DNA from: Flavobacterium luteolum
Lineage (GTDB): Bacteria > Bacteroidota > Bacteroidia > Flavobacteriales > Flavobacteriaceae
Reading direction: 5' to 3'
Assembly: GCF_027111275.1 (NCBI RefSeq)
Contig: NZ_CP114286.1
Coordinates: 3,582,501 to 3,646,500, forward strand
Length of the DNA: 64,000 nucleotides
The stretch's first letter is position 1; the number at the start of each line of letters is the position of its first letter. This document shows positions 39,867 to 48,547 of this stretch, piece by piece. Under the pieces are notes generated by a model that was not told where the DNA came from, did no database searches, and worked only from the letters and a program-made list of their open reading frames with translations. The position numbers and the translations under genes are program-made.

Positions 39867-41801
39867 ATGGCATTTTCAAGTTTATTCCGAAAGAAAACAG
39901 TACAGGATATTCTGAAGCAGGTTGCACAGAACGAAACAGACGGTCATAATGCCTTAGGAAAACACTTGACAACTAGGGATTTGACGGCTTTTGGAATAGC
40001 GGCTATTGTTGGAGCGGGAATTTTCAGTACTATTGGAAAAGCCAGTGCAGACGGAGGACCAGCTGTAATTTTCTTATTCTTATTTACTGCTTTGGCGTGT
40101 AGTTTTGCTGCTTTTGCTTATGCAGAATTTGCTTCGATGGTTCCAGTTTCAGGAAGTGCTTACACCTATTCGTATGTCGCTTTTGGAGAATTAATTGCCT
40201 GGATAATTGGTTGGGCTTTAATCATGGAATATGCCGTTGGAAATATAACCGTCGCCATATCGTGGAGTGATTATTTTACGGGACTTCTACAAAGTGGCGG
40301 CATTCATTTGCCGCAATGGATTCAGATGGATTACCTTACTGCTTCAAACGGATTTAAAGATGCCGAAGCCTTAATGCGAGGCGGTAAATCATTCGAAAAT
40401 TTAAGTGTTGCTTTACAGCAAGCGCATACTGCTTGGACAACTGCGCCAACAATTGGGTCTTTTCATTTCGTAACCGATATACCAGCATTATTCATCATTA
40501 TTCTGATTACAGCTTTGGTTTACAGAGGAATGAAAGAATCGCGTAATGCCAGTAATTTAATGGTTGTAGTAAAACTTTGTGTGGTTCTTTTAGTAATTGC
40601 TGTCGGGATTTTTTATGTAGATACAGCAAACTGGGATCCATTTGCTCCAAATGGTGTTAGCGGAGTTTTAAAAGGAGTTTCTGCTGTTTTCTTTGCTTAT
40701 ATTGGTTTTGATGCGATTTCGACAACTGCCGAAGAATGTAAAAATCCTCAAAGAGATTTACCACGCGGAATGATGTGGGCGATTATTATTTGTACGATTC
40801 TTTATATTGCTATTGCTTTGGTTTTGACAGGAATGGTAAAATATCACGAATTAAATGTTGGAGATCCTCTTGCATTTGTTTTTGATAAATTAAACTTAAA
40901 ATGGATGTCAGGAATTATCGCGGTTAGTGCAGTAGTGGCGATGGCAAGCGTTTTATTGGTTTTCCAAATGGGACAGCCTCGTATCTGGATGAGTATGAGC
41001 CGTGACGGTTTATTGCCAAAGAAATTTTCTACTGTTCACCCAAAATTCAAAACGCCGTCTTTTGCAACTATCGTTACAGGATTTGTAGTGGCAATTCCGG
41101 CGTTATTCTTAAACCTGACAATGGTAACCGATTTATGCAGTATCGGGACTTTGTTTGCATTTGTTTTAGTTTGTGCAGGCGTTTTAGTTTTACAAAACAA
41201 ACCTGAAATTCCAAGAGGAAAATTCAAAACACCTTATATCAATTCAAAATTTATTCTTCCAATATTAATGATTGTGGGGTTATATTATGCTTTTGCTTTC
41301 AACAATAAAGCTACAATGGCATTTATCAATAACGATCCGCAGATTTACGATGCAACATCAATTGTGACTTCTTTAGATAAGTCAGAATCAGAGCAGGTTT
41401 TTAAATATTTAGAAAGTATCGAAGTAAATAATAAAACAGCTGAAACATCAGATTTAGAGCATTTATTAGGACAATACCAAGACGACGAAGTAAAATATGC
41501 TGAGGTGGTAAAAGGATTGCCAATTGCAGATTCTGCAAAGTATGAGTCAGGATTTAGCTTATTCAAACACAAAATTCCAATGTGGATATTCTTATTTGTT
41601 TTGGTTGGATTAGCTGTTTGGGCTTTCAGAAAAAATCTGTCTTTAATTCCGCTTTTAGGATTAATCTGCTGTTTGTATATGATGGCCGAATTAAGCGTTT
41701 GGAACTGGATTTATTTTACAGTTTGGTTAATAATCGGATTGCTGATTTATTTTGGCTACAGCCGAAAAAACAGTAAATTGAATACTGAAAATATAGTTTA
41801 A
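39867..41801 (+). CDS. APC-family amino-acid permease (cationic amino-acid transporter type)
   Basis: 644 residues, about 12-14 membrane segments. GIAAIVGAGIFSTIGKAS is the APC signature with the GAGIF helix-break, and EYAVGNITVAISWSDYF resembles CAT/YfnA proteins. A polar insertion of about 65 residues (near 495-560, NNDPQIYDATSIVTSLDKSE and beyond) separates the last two pairs of membrane segments and is unusual. It should import amino acids by proton symport; the substrate is not clear. Transcribed alone, with a terminator downstream. Confidence 0.87.
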   Translation: MAFSSLFRKKTVQDILKQVAQNETDGHNALGKHLTTRDLTAFGIAAIVGAGIFSTIGKASADGGPAVIFLFLFTALACSFAAFAYAEFASMVPVSGSAYTYSYVAFGELIAWIIGWALIMEYAVGNITVAISWSDYFTGLLQSGGIHLPQWIQMDYLTASNGFKDAEALMRGGKSFENLSVALQQAHTAWTTAPTIGSFHFVTDIPALFIIILITALVYRGMKESRNASNLMVVVKLCVVLLVIAVGIFYVDTANWDPFAPNGVSGVLKGVSAVFFAYIGFDAISTTAEECKNPQRDLPRGMMWAIIICTILYIAIALVLTGMVKYHELNVGDPLAFVFDKLNLKWMSGIIAVSAVVAMASVLLVFQMGQPRIWMSMSRDGLLPKKFSTVHPKFKTPSFATIVTGFVVAIPALFLNLTMVTDLCSIGTLFAFVLVCAGVLVLQNKPEIPRGKFKTPYINSKFILPILMIVGLYYAFAFNNKATMAFINNDPQIYDATSIVTSLDKSESEQVFKYLESIEVNNKTAETSDLEHLLGQYQDDEVKYAEVVKGLPIADSAKYESGFSLFKHKIPMWIFLFVLVGLAVWAFRKNLSLIPLLGLICCLYMMAELSVWNWIYFTVWLIIGLLIYFGYSRKNSKLNTENIV

Positions 41802-41820
41802 AAAGTAAATTTTTTATAGA

Positions 41821-41855
41821 AAAGCCGTTCTGAGTACTTCAGAACGGCTTTTTGC
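41821..41855 (+). terminator. Terminator of the amino-acid permease gene
   Basis: AAAAGCCGTTCTGA and TCAGAACGGCTTTTT form a 13-bp stem with a short loop and a T-run, 20 bases after the stop codon. Confidence 0.92.
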
Positions 41856-41947
41856 ATTATTGATATTTTATAGAAATATTCTTATGTTTTAAAAACACTT
41901 TTCCTTAAGTTTGTTTTCAGTAAAATTTTAAATTTAATTAGTAATAC

Positions 41948-43042
41948 ATGGGTTTTCTCGATAAAATATTGGGCAAAAAAGAAGCTTTAATACAATCTAA
42001 TGCAGACTTCTGGAATTGGTTTTTAAAAAATGAAAAAGATTTTTTTAAAATCGTAAAAGACAGACAAAACATTCATCAAGATTTTTTTGAAAAACTGGCG
42101 CCAAAGCTTGATGAAATTCACAGCGGAATATATTTCTTGACTGGAATGTTAGATGATAATACAGTCGAGTTAATCTTAACGCCAGACGGAGCAATTAGAA
42201 ATATTTATGCAATTGAAGAATTGGTAAATGCAGCTCCTAAAATTGAAGGCTGGAAAATTACTGCACTAAAACCAGCATCGGAAATTCAAGATATAGGAAT
42301 CGATTACGAAGGATTCCAATTCAATAAAGACAATTTGAGATTTTATCCAAACGTCCATGAAGGATATCCAGACGAAATAGACTTAACGGTTATTTATGAT
42401 GAATTCGTTGAAGAAAAACGACAGGTAATAGCAAACGGTGTTTATATTTTCTTAGACAATTATTTAGGAGAACTACATTCTGTTACTTTGATTGATAACA
42501 TGAAAATAGAGGGTTCTAATGCCATTTCAGAAGAATTAATTCCGATCGAAAAATTAAGAGATTACCTAATTTGGAGAGAAAAGGAATTCGTTGAAAAATA
42601 TGAAGGTACGAGGCATAATACAGAAAATGACAGCTATGCTAATTTTGAAGGTAAAAAACAAGATGGTTCAATAGTTTTAGCTTTAATTAATACCACATTA
42701 ATTCAGTGGGATAAAAAAGCATCACATCCATGGATTTTTATTGTGACGATTCCGTTTGACGACTGCGATAATAGCGGGCTTCCAGATGAAAAAACGTATA
42801 AATTATTAGATAGTATTGAAGAAGAAATAATACAAATTTTACCTGATTCTGATGGGTATTTGAACATTGGGAGAGAAACGGCTGACAACAAAAGAGAAAT
42901 CTTTTTTGCTTGCAAAGATTTCAGAAAACCAACCAAAGTAGCCGATGACTTAATAAAAGAATACAATGGGGTTTTTGAAATTAGCTACGAAATTTATAAA
43001 GACAAATATTGGCAGACATTTAGACATTTTGAGCCAAGATAA
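41948..43042 (+). CDS. DUF695-domain protein
   Basis: 364 residues, soluble, acidic, no signal peptide. The C-terminal 130 residues (WDKKASHPWIFIVTIPFDD, GLPDEKTYKLLDSIEEEI, YLNIGRETADNKREIFFACKDF) match the DUF695 pattern. The N-terminal 200 residues are a second domain (NADFWNWFLKNEKDFF and KLDEIHSGIYFLTGML). The family has been proposed to join immunity or regulatory systems, but no function is established. It begins 92 bases after the permease terminator and has its own terminator. Confidence 0.75.
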   Translation: MGFLDKILGKKEALIQSNADFWNWFLKNEKDFFKIVKDRQNIHQDFFEKLAPKLDEIHSGIYFLTGMLDDNTVELILTPDGAIRNIYAIEELVNAAPKIEGWKITALKPASEIQDIGIDYEGFQFNKDNLRFYPNVHEGYPDEIDLTVIYDEFVEEKRQVIANGVYIFLDNYLGELHSVTLIDNMKIEGSNAISEELIPIEKLRDYLIWREKEFVEKYEGTRHNTENDSYANFEGKKQDGSIVLALINTTLIQWDKKASHPWIFIVTIPFDDCDNSGLPDEKTYKLLDSIEEEIIQILPDSDGYLNIGRETADNKREIFFACKDFRKPTKVADDLIKEYNGVFEISYEIYKDKYWQTFRHFEPR

Positions 43043-43048
43043 AGTGCA

Positions 43049-43085
43049 AAAAGCCGTTTTGAAATTATTCAGAACGGCTTTTTTT
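43049..43085 (+). terminator. Terminator of the DUF695 gene
   Basis: AAAAAGCCGTTTTGAA and TTCAGAACGGCTTTTTTT form a stem with one mismatch and a T-run, 7 bases beyond the stop codon. The stem has nearly the same sequence as the permease terminator at 41.8 kb. Confidence 0.9.
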
Positions 43086-43191
43086 ATTCAAAAAAAATCC
43101 GCTTAGAGAAAAGATCTCCAGCGGATTCAAACAATCTAATAAAAAATGTGCAAATTTATTTATAGAGGAATGTTTGCGTTTATTTTGAGTG

Positions 43192-43276
43192 ATTTTCTCG
43201 CGCAGATTTTGCAGATTGTTTTAATAGATTTCTAGAATAAAATCTGCATAATCAGCCAAATCTGCGAGAGAAAAGC
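43192..43276. repeat. Inverted AATCTGC repeat
   Basis: TCTCGCGCAGATTTTGCAGATT on the left and AATCTGC, AAATCTGCGAGAGA on the right form an imperfect dyad directly before the end of the PLP-enzyme gene. The same CTGCG/CGCAG words are nested in the element at 39526-39706. Confidence 0.65.
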
Positions 43277-44521
43277 TTAGCGAATCTCTGTGAAAACTTC
43301 TTTGTGAATCTTTCCAGCATTCAAAATTCCAAGTTCAACCATACATTGTTTCATCATTTCGTAAGTACGGTCAATATCATTATCCAAACCAATAGAAAAA
43401 CGAATCAAACCATCTGTCAATCCCATCTCTTTCTGTTCTTCTAACGGAATTTCGCTCGAAGTTGAGGTTCCCGGAGCGCTGAATAACGTTTTATAAAAAC
43501 CTAAACTTACAGCCAGATAACCAAGATTTCTTTCCTGCATTAATTCCATCAATTCATTGGCTTTTTCTAAAGTTCCAACATCAATCGTCAACATTCCCCC
43601 AAAACCATATTCAGGATTAATCATCGTTTTATACAATTCGTGACTTGGATGACTTTTTAAACCTGGGTAAACCGTTTTTAAACCGTCTTTTTCAAATTGA
43701 TCAGCCAAATAATGCGCATTATGACTGTGCTGTTTAATACGGATATGAAGTGTTCTCAAGTTTTTCATCACACTTGCCGAACGCAAACTATCCATTGTTG
43801 GACCTAAAAGCATACTTGCGCCAGAGTTTACATTTTTCAATGAATTAATAAATTCCTTTGAAGCACAAGTTACACCGCCAACTGTATCACTGCTTCCGTT
43901 AATGTATTTTGTTAAACTATGAATTACGATATCAGCACCCAACTTTGCAGGAGAAACAGATAAAGGTGAAAATGTATTATCTACAACCAATTTCAAATTA
44001 TGTTTTTTCGCAATTTCTGCCAAGCCTGCAATATTTGCAACCTCCAAAAGAGGATTGCTAACCGTTTCGCAATACAAAACTTTAGTTTTAGAAGTAATTG
44101 CAGCTTCAACAACGTCCAATTTTGTGATGTCAACGAAGCTTGTTTCGATACCAAATCTTGGAGTAAAGTTTTTTAGGAAAGCATAAGTTCCGCCATAAAT
44201 AGTTCTGCTCGAAACAATATGGTCGCCCGCACCGCACAATTGTAAAAGAGTAGGAGTGATTGCGCCCATTCCAGAAGCCGAAACGTTTGCGGTTTCTGTT
44301 CCTTCCATCGCCGCTAAAGCCTGATCTAAATATAAATTACTTGGTGAAGAATGGCGAGAATATAAATAACAGCCTTCCATATTACCTTCAAAAGTATCAA
44401 ACATGGTTTTAGCCGAAAGAAAAGTATAAGTCGAAGAATCAGAAATCGACGGATTTACACCGCCAAATTCGCCAAAATATTGCAAATCCTGAATTTTATC
44501 TGCTGGATTGAAGTTTTTCAT
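43277..44521 (-). CDS. Cys/Met-metabolism PLP enzyme (methionine gamma-lyase/cystathionine gamma-synthase group)
   Basis: 414 residues. Fold-type I PLP residues are clear: SGMGAI for phosphate binding, DNTFSPL with the Asp, and HSLTKYINGSSDTVGG with the Schiff-base Lys. YGGTYAFL has Gly where classical methionine gamma-lyases have Cys (YGCT), so the reaction could be methionine gamma-lyase, cystathionine gamma-synthase/lyase or O-acetylhomoserine sulfhydrylase. A divergent Lrp-type regulator gene lies 401 bases upstream, a setting seen for methionine gamma-lyase genes (mdeA/mdeR). Cytoplasmic. Confidence 0.88.
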   Translation of the reverse strand: MKNFNPADKIQDLQYFGEFGGVNPSISDSSTYTFLSAKTMFDTFEGNMEGCYLYSRHSSPSNLYLDQALAAMEGTETANVSASGMGAITPTLLQLCGAGDHIVSSRTIYGGTYAFLKNFTPRFGIETSFVDITKLDVVEAAITSKTKVLYCETVSNPLLEVANIAGLAEIAKKHNLKLVVDNTFSPLSVSPAKLGADIVIHSLTKYINGSSDTVGGVTCASKEFINSLKNVNSGASMLLGPTMDSLRSASVMKNLRTLHIRIKQHSHNAHYLADQFEKDGLKTVYPGLKSHPSHELYKTMINPEYGFGGMLTIDVGTLEKANELMELMQERNLGYLAVSLGFYKTLFSAPGTSTSSEIPLEEQKEMGLTDGLIRFSIGLDNDIDRTYEMMKQCMVELGILNAGKIHKEVFTEIR

Positions 44522-44922
44522 ATTAGTTTTTTTTTTTTGTTTTGTTTGCTTCGCCCATTCGGCTTTCAGCCTCGGGTCAAGTTTCAGGTTTTAAGTTCCA
44601 ACAACCTGAAACTTGAAACCTGAAACAAAATTATTAGGAGCTATTTCCTGCTATCCGTTTCAATCTTTTGTGCCGAACCCCGGCACAAAAGGATTTCCAC
44701 TTCTATCAGGGCTAGGGCACTCGTTTTCAAAAAGAAATTCTTGTCAAAATAAGATCTAATAAGAAAATTAATCAACTATGAAATGAATAATTAGATTATA
44801 AAACTATAAAAATGTATTTTTTATGATTTTTAATCTAAATTTGATTTTAAAAACACAGTTGAATAGATTTTCTTTCTTTTGTGATAAACTATCAACCATC
44901 AACCAAAAACCATCAACTAAAA
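44522..44922. other. Divergent intergenic region with REP-like copy
   Basis: No gene is seen. It holds a T-run next to the PLP-enzyme start, a TTTCAGGTT / AACCTGAAAC dyad near 44582-44625, the REP-like element at 44636-44720, and a -7 box TAAATTTG at 44836-44843 facing the regulator gene. Regulator binding sites could lie here, but I cannot name one. Confidence 0.6.
44636..44720. repeat. REP-like element, copy 2
   Basis: On the minus strand: CCTAGCCCTGATAGAAGTGG, then a hairpin CTTTTGTGCCG/CGGCACAAAAG, then ACGGATAGCAGGAAATAGC with TCC. The ends match copies 1 and 3 while the hairpin sequence differs, as expected if only the ends are conserved. Confidence 0.8.
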
Positions 44923-45381
44923 ATGACTTTAGACGCTACAGATAAAAAACTCTTGGTTTTACTTCAAACTGACAGTAAAAAAACAACCAAAGAATTATCC
45001 TTAAAACTGGATCTTTCTGTTACAGCAGTATATGAAAGAATTAAAAAATTAGAGCGTGAAGGCATAATTAAAAACTATGTTGCCTTAGTCGATAAATCCA
45101 AAATTGAGAAAGGATTTGTGGTTTTCTGCCATTTAAAATTGATCCAGCATACCAAAGAATTCCTAACCAAATTTGAAAGCGAAGTCATCAAGTTAAACGA
45201 AGTTTTGGAGTGCCATCACGTAAGCGGCGATTACGATTATATTCTGAAAGTTTTAGTAAAAGATATGGAGGCGTACAGGGAATTTTTAGTAACAAAACTG
45301 ACTTCATTACAACATATTGGAAGCACACAAAGTATGTTTATGATTAGTGAAGTGAAGAATTCTACGGTGATTTCTTTTTAA
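44923..45381 (+). CDS. Lrp/AsnC family transcriptional regulator
   Basis: 152 residues from the ATG at 44923 (MTLDATDKKLLVLLQTDSK). A frame from a GTG at 44881 adds 14 polar residues and starts at the edge of promoter-like sequence. The N-terminal HTH (TKELSLKLDLSVTAVYERIKKLEREGIIKNY) and C-terminal RAM domain (ECHHVSGDYDYILKVLVKDM) are complete. It is divergent from the Cys/Met PLP enzyme, as MdeR is from MdeA, so it probably senses an amino acid such as methionine or leucine and controls that gene; this is inference. Confidence 0.92.
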   Translation: MTLDATDKKLLVLLQTDSKKTTKELSLKLDLSVTAVYERIKKLEREGIIKNYVALVDKSKIEKGFVVFCHLKLIQHTKEFLTKFESEVIKLNEVLECHHVSGDYDYILKVLVKDMEAYREFLVTKLTSLQHIGSTQSMFMISEVKNSTVISF

Positions 45382-45707
45382 GGAGGTACAAAGGTTCAGA
45401 GTTACAAAGGTTCAAAGGTTTTTTCTGTAGAGATGCACAGCAGTGCGTCTAACGTACTATTTGTCATTTCTCCTTTCAGTCGAAATGACAAATAGTACGT
45501 GGTAATCTTTGCCTTAAAAAAAAACTTTGCGCCTCTGGGTCTTTGCGAGATTAAAAAAACAAAAAACTTAGCGACCTTTGCGTAATTCTTCGCGCCCTTT
45601 GCGGTAAAATCTTCCTCCAAAATTTCACACAAAAAACATTGAAAATTAAACCTCAAACAGAACTTTATTGCTTAATTTTGTAACCGCTAAAATAAAAACA
45701 AATTACT
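45382..45707. repeat. Repeat-rich intergenic region before lpd
   Basis: ACAAAGGTTCAAAGG words (45385-45420), an AGATGCAC/GTGCGTCT dyad (45431-45449), a 19-bp perfect inverted repeat (ACGTACTATTTGTCATTTC, 45452-45470 with 45482-45500), and CTTTGCG words (45509-45610). An 84-codon minus-strand frame here is composed of repeats and is not credited as a gene. The -7 box of lpd is at 45673. Confidence 0.75.
45673..45680 (+). promoter_or_regulatory. -7 box upstream of lpd
   Basis: TAATTTTG, 28 bases before the ATG at 45708. The -33 TTG is not well placed. Confidence 0.5.
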
Positions 45708-47111
45708 ATGAGTTCATTTGACGTAGTCATTATAGGTTCAGGTCCTGGAGGATATGTATCAGCAATTCGTTGCGCACAATTAGGTTTCAAAACGGCAATT
45801 GTAGAAAAATATAATTCATTAGGTGGAACTTGCCTTAATGTAGGTTGTATTCCTTCAAAAGCATTATTATCTTCTTCTCATCATTATGCTGAAATTGCTC
45901 ATTTTGCAGATCACGGAATTGAAGTTTCAGGAGATGTAAAAATCAATTTAGAGAAAATGATCGCACGCAAACAAGCTGTTGTAGATCAAACAGTAGGTGG
46001 AATCAACTACCTAATGGATAAAAATAAAATTGCTGTTTTCAATGGTTTAGGTTCTTTCGTAGATGCAACGCACATTGCTATTGCAAAAGCTGACGGAACG
46101 TCTGAAACTATCGAAGCAAAATATACTGTAATCGCTACAGGATCAAAACCATCTTCTTTACCATTCATCAAAATTGATAAAGAAAGAATCATCACTTCTA
46201 CTGAAGCTTTAGCTTTAAAAGAAGTTCCAAAACACTTAGTAATTATTGGTGGTGGAGTTATCGGAATTGAGCTTGGACAAGTTTACCTTCGTTTAGGGGC
46301 TCAGGTTTCTGTAGTTGAATTCATGGACAGAATCATTCCTGGAATGGACGGAGCTCTTTCTAAAGAATTGACTAAAGTGTTGAAAAAACAAGGAATGAAA
46401 TTCTACGTTTCTCACAAAGTAAAATCAGTAGAAAGAAACGGCGACGCAGTTGTAGTTCAAGCTGAAAATGCAAAAGGAGAAACAATTACTCTTGAAGGAG
46501 ATTATTCATTAGTTTCTGTTGGTCGTCGTCCTTACACAGACGGATTAAATGCTGACAAAGCTGGAGTGAAAATTTCAGACAGAGGACAAGTTGAAGTAAA
46601 CGATCATTTACAAACTAATGTTCCAAATATCTATGCAATCGGTGACGTTGTTCGTGGAGCAATGTTAGCACATAAAGCAGAGGAAGAAGGAGTAATGGTT
46701 GCTGAAATCTTAGCAGGTCAAAAACCACATATCGATTATAACTTAATTCCTGGTGTAGTTTATACTTGGCCAGAAGTTGCAGCAGTTGGACAAACTGAAG
46801 AGCAATTGAAAGCGGCAGGAGTAAAATACAAATCTGGAAGTTTCCCATTCAAAGCTTTAGGACGTGCAAGAGCAAGTGCTGACTTAGATGGATTCGTAAA
46901 AATCTTAGCTGACGAAAAAACAGATGAGGTTTTAGGAGTTCACATGATTGGTGCCCGTACAGCAGATTTAATTGCTGAAGCGGTTACTGCAATGGAATTC
47001 AAAGCTTCTGCTGAAGATATTTCTAGAATGAGCCACGCGCACCCAACTTTCGCGGAAGCGGTAAAAGAAGCAGCTTTGGCGGCAACTGAAAATAGAGCTT
47101 TACACGTATAA
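45708..47111 (+). CDS. lpdA: Dihydrolipoyl dehydrogenase
   Basis: 467 residues. FAD-binding GSGPGGYVSAIR (residues 10-21), redox disulfide GGTCLNVGCIPSK (Cys42 and Cys47), NAD-binding VIIGGGVIGIELGQVY, and the C-terminal His-Glu pair SHAHPTFAEAVKEAA are all present. It is the E3 subunit of pyruvate, 2-oxoglutarate or branched-chain dehydrogenase complexes. It is transcribed alone here, so it may serve several complexes. G/C choice is typical of a highly expressed gene. Confidence 0.97.
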   Translation: MSSFDVVIIGSGPGGYVSAIRCAQLGFKTAIVEKYNSLGGTCLNVGCIPSKALLSSSHHYAEIAHFADHGIEVSGDVKINLEKMIARKQAVVDQTVGGINYLMDKNKIAVFNGLGSFVDATHIAIAKADGTSETIEAKYTVIATGSKPSSLPFIKIDKERIITSTEALALKEVPKHLVIIGGGVIGIELGQVYLRLGAQVSVVEFMDRIIPGMDGALSKELTKVLKKQGMKFYVSHKVKSVERNGDAVVVQAENAKGETITLEGDYSLVSVGRRPYTDGLNADKAGVKISDRGQVEVNDHLQTNVPNIYAIGDVVRGAMLAHKAEEEGVMVAEILAGQKPHIDYNLIPGVVYTWPEVAAVGQTEEQLKAAGVKYKSGSFPFKALGRARASADLDGFVKILADEKTDEVLGVHMIGARTADLIAEAVTAMEFKASAEDISRMSHAHPTFAEAVKEAALAATENRALHV

Positions 47112-47131
47112 TTTTTACGTTGAATCATATT

Positions 47132-47168
47132 TAAAACCGTCTCGTTAAAAAACGAGACGGTTTTTTTA
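47132..47168 (+). terminator. Terminator of lpdA
   Basis: AAAACCGTCTCGTT and AACGAGACGGTTTTTTT form a 12-14 bp stem with an A-rich loop and T-run, 21 bases after the stop codon. Confidence 0.95.
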
Positions 47169-47240
47169 TGCAATATTTTTAAGCGTTATATAATATAATA
47201 ATCAAAAATAATTTTGTAAATTAGATGTGTAGTTCTGGTG

Positions 47241-47267
47241 CTATCTTTATGATAATTAAAAAGATAG
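47241..47267 (+). promoter_or_regulatory. Hairpin immediately before the lipocalin start
   Basis: CTATCTTT (47241-47248) and AAAGATAG (47260-47267) are perfect complements around an 11-base loop, ending 4 bases before the ATG at 47272. A -7 box TAATTTTG lies at 47209-47216, so the hairpin would be in the mRNA leader. It could control translation or bind a regulator. Confidence 0.5.
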
Positions 47268-47271
47268 TATT

Positions 47272-47814
47272 ATGAAAACTAAATATGTAGTTCCAGTTTT
47301 GATTGGAGCAGGAATCGGAATCGCGTTGTACTCATGTGGAGGAGGAATTCCAAATAAAGCAAAAGCTGTAACAAACTTTGACAGCGCAAAATATCTTGGA
47401 AAATGGTACGAAATTGCCAGATTAGATTACAAATGGGAAAGAGATTTGAATAATGTAACTGCCGAGTATTCTTTGAACGAAGATAAAACTATAAAAGTCG
47501 ATAATAAGGGCTATAATGTCAAAAAAGACAAATGGGAACAAAGTGTCGGGAAAGCTAGATTTGTCAAAAAGGACAATATTGGTATGCTGAAAGTCTCATT
47601 TTTTGGTCCTTTTTATTCTGGTTACAATGTCGTAGCAATCGATTCTGATTACAAATATGCACTTGTAGCTGGAGAAAGTTTAAAATACATGTGGATACTT
47701 TCTAGAGAAAAAACAATTCCGGAAAGTATAAAAGCAGATTTTCTTATCAAGGCTCAAGAAATTGGGTATAAAGTAACCGATTTAGTTTGGGTAAAACATG
47801 ATAAGACAAATTAA
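47272..47814 (+). CDS. blc: Outer-membrane lipocalin (Blc-like lipoprotein)
   Basis: 180 residues. The N-terminus MKTKYVVPVLIGAGIGIALYSCGGG carries a lipobox with Cys22. The lipocalin domain is shown by NFDSAKYLGKWYEIARLDYKWERDLNNVTAEY (G-x-W-Y-E-I-A-R) and YMWILSREKTIP. Blc-type lipocalins bind lysophospholipids and are often stress-induced. The mature protein should sit in the outer membrane. Its own terminator follows. Confidence 0.92.
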   Translation: MKTKYVVPVLIGAGIGIALYSCGGGIPNKAKAVTNFDSAKYLGKWYEIARLDYKWERDLNNVTAEYSLNEDKTIKVDNKGYNVKKDKWEQSVGKARFVKKDNIGMLKVSFFGPFYSGYNVVAIDSDYKYALVAGESLKYMWILSREKTIPESIKADFLIKAQEIGYKVTDLVWVKHDKTN

Positions 47815-47820
47815 AAAATA

Positions 47821-47855
47821 AAAAGTCCGTCAGTGTTACATCTGACGGACTTTTT
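47821..47855. terminator. Bidirectional terminator between lipocalin and doxX
   Basis: AAAAGTCCGTCAG and CTGACGGACTTTTT form a 13-bp stem, T-runs on both strands, between convergent genes. Confidence 0.93.
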
Positions 47856-47874
47856 ATTTTGAGTTAAAAAATGT

Positions 47875-48249
47875 TTAGGCAGTAAAAACACTTTTGTAAT
47901 TATCCCAGTATCTGTAGATCAAGAATAAATTTCCTAGAAAAAGAAGAGCCGCAATAGGCAGGCCATCTGGCGCAAGGAAATAATTGATAAACAAAATATT
48001 TACCGTAATCGGTAAGATCAAGATGTTTGCTAAAGTTACATAACGCCCAGTTACAAATGCAATTCCACAAAGCAATTCGATAGATTTTGCTAAAGGCATT
48101 AAATACGTAGAAGCCATTAAACCAACATTAAAGGCTTTAAAGTCTCCTGTAGTTTCTGGCTCAGGCATAAGATGGAAAAAATAACTGATAGAGGCGAAAA
48201 GCAGCAAAAGACCGATTAAAACGCGGACAATAATTGTGGCAATTTTCAT
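47875..48249 (-). CDS. DoxX-like membrane protein
   Basis: 124 residues with four membrane segments and few polar residues (RVLIGLLLLFASISYFFHL, ANILILPITVNILFINYFL). This is the DoxX/DoxD-like fold. Members are linked to redox and thiosulfate-related membrane complexes, but the role of such short stand-alone copies in Flavobacterium is unknown. Convergent with the lipocalin gene. Terminated by the shared hairpin at 47821-47855. Confidence 0.8.
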   Translation of the reverse strand: MKIATIIVRVLIGLLLLFASISYFFHLMPEPETTGDFKAFNVGLMASTYLMPLAKSIELLCGIAFVTGRYVTLANILILPITVNILFINYFLAPDGLPIAALLFLGNLFLIYRYWDNYKSVFTA

Positions 48250-48520
48250 AATACTTAGGATTTTTTAAGGGTTAAAAAATATAATTAAGTTATTGGAAAA
48301 GATGCAATCTAAGGCTCAAACGAGAATCTCAAATTATTTTTTTTGAGGTTCTTTTTTAAGAATTTTACAATCAAATTAATGCTCTTTTAGGATTAATCTA
48401 AATGTATATCAAATATAACGAATTTTTTCTTATAAAAAGTATCTGTTTTTAACAGTTTTGTAATGCAATTCAAAACGTTGGATTATTTTTTTGTTTTCTG
48501 CTAATGAAAGAATTTTGTCG

Positions 48521-48528
48521 TAATTTTG
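48521..48528 (+). promoter_or_regulatory. -7 box upstream of pabB
   Basis: TAATTTTG 20 bases before the TTG start at 48548. The rest of the 48250-48520 gap is plain AT-rich DNA in which I see nothing else. Confidence 0.45.
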
Positions 48529-48547
48529 ACCTTTAAAATTACCATTT

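Noticed and set aside
43192..43276. CRISPR-like repeats of AATCTGC words
   Set aside because: The words are inverted and irregularly spaced, with no spacers of even length and no cas genes.
45402..45656. 84-codon minus-strand open frame
   Set aside because: It lies wholly inside the repeat array before lpd and its translation follows the repeat words, so it is not credited as a gene.
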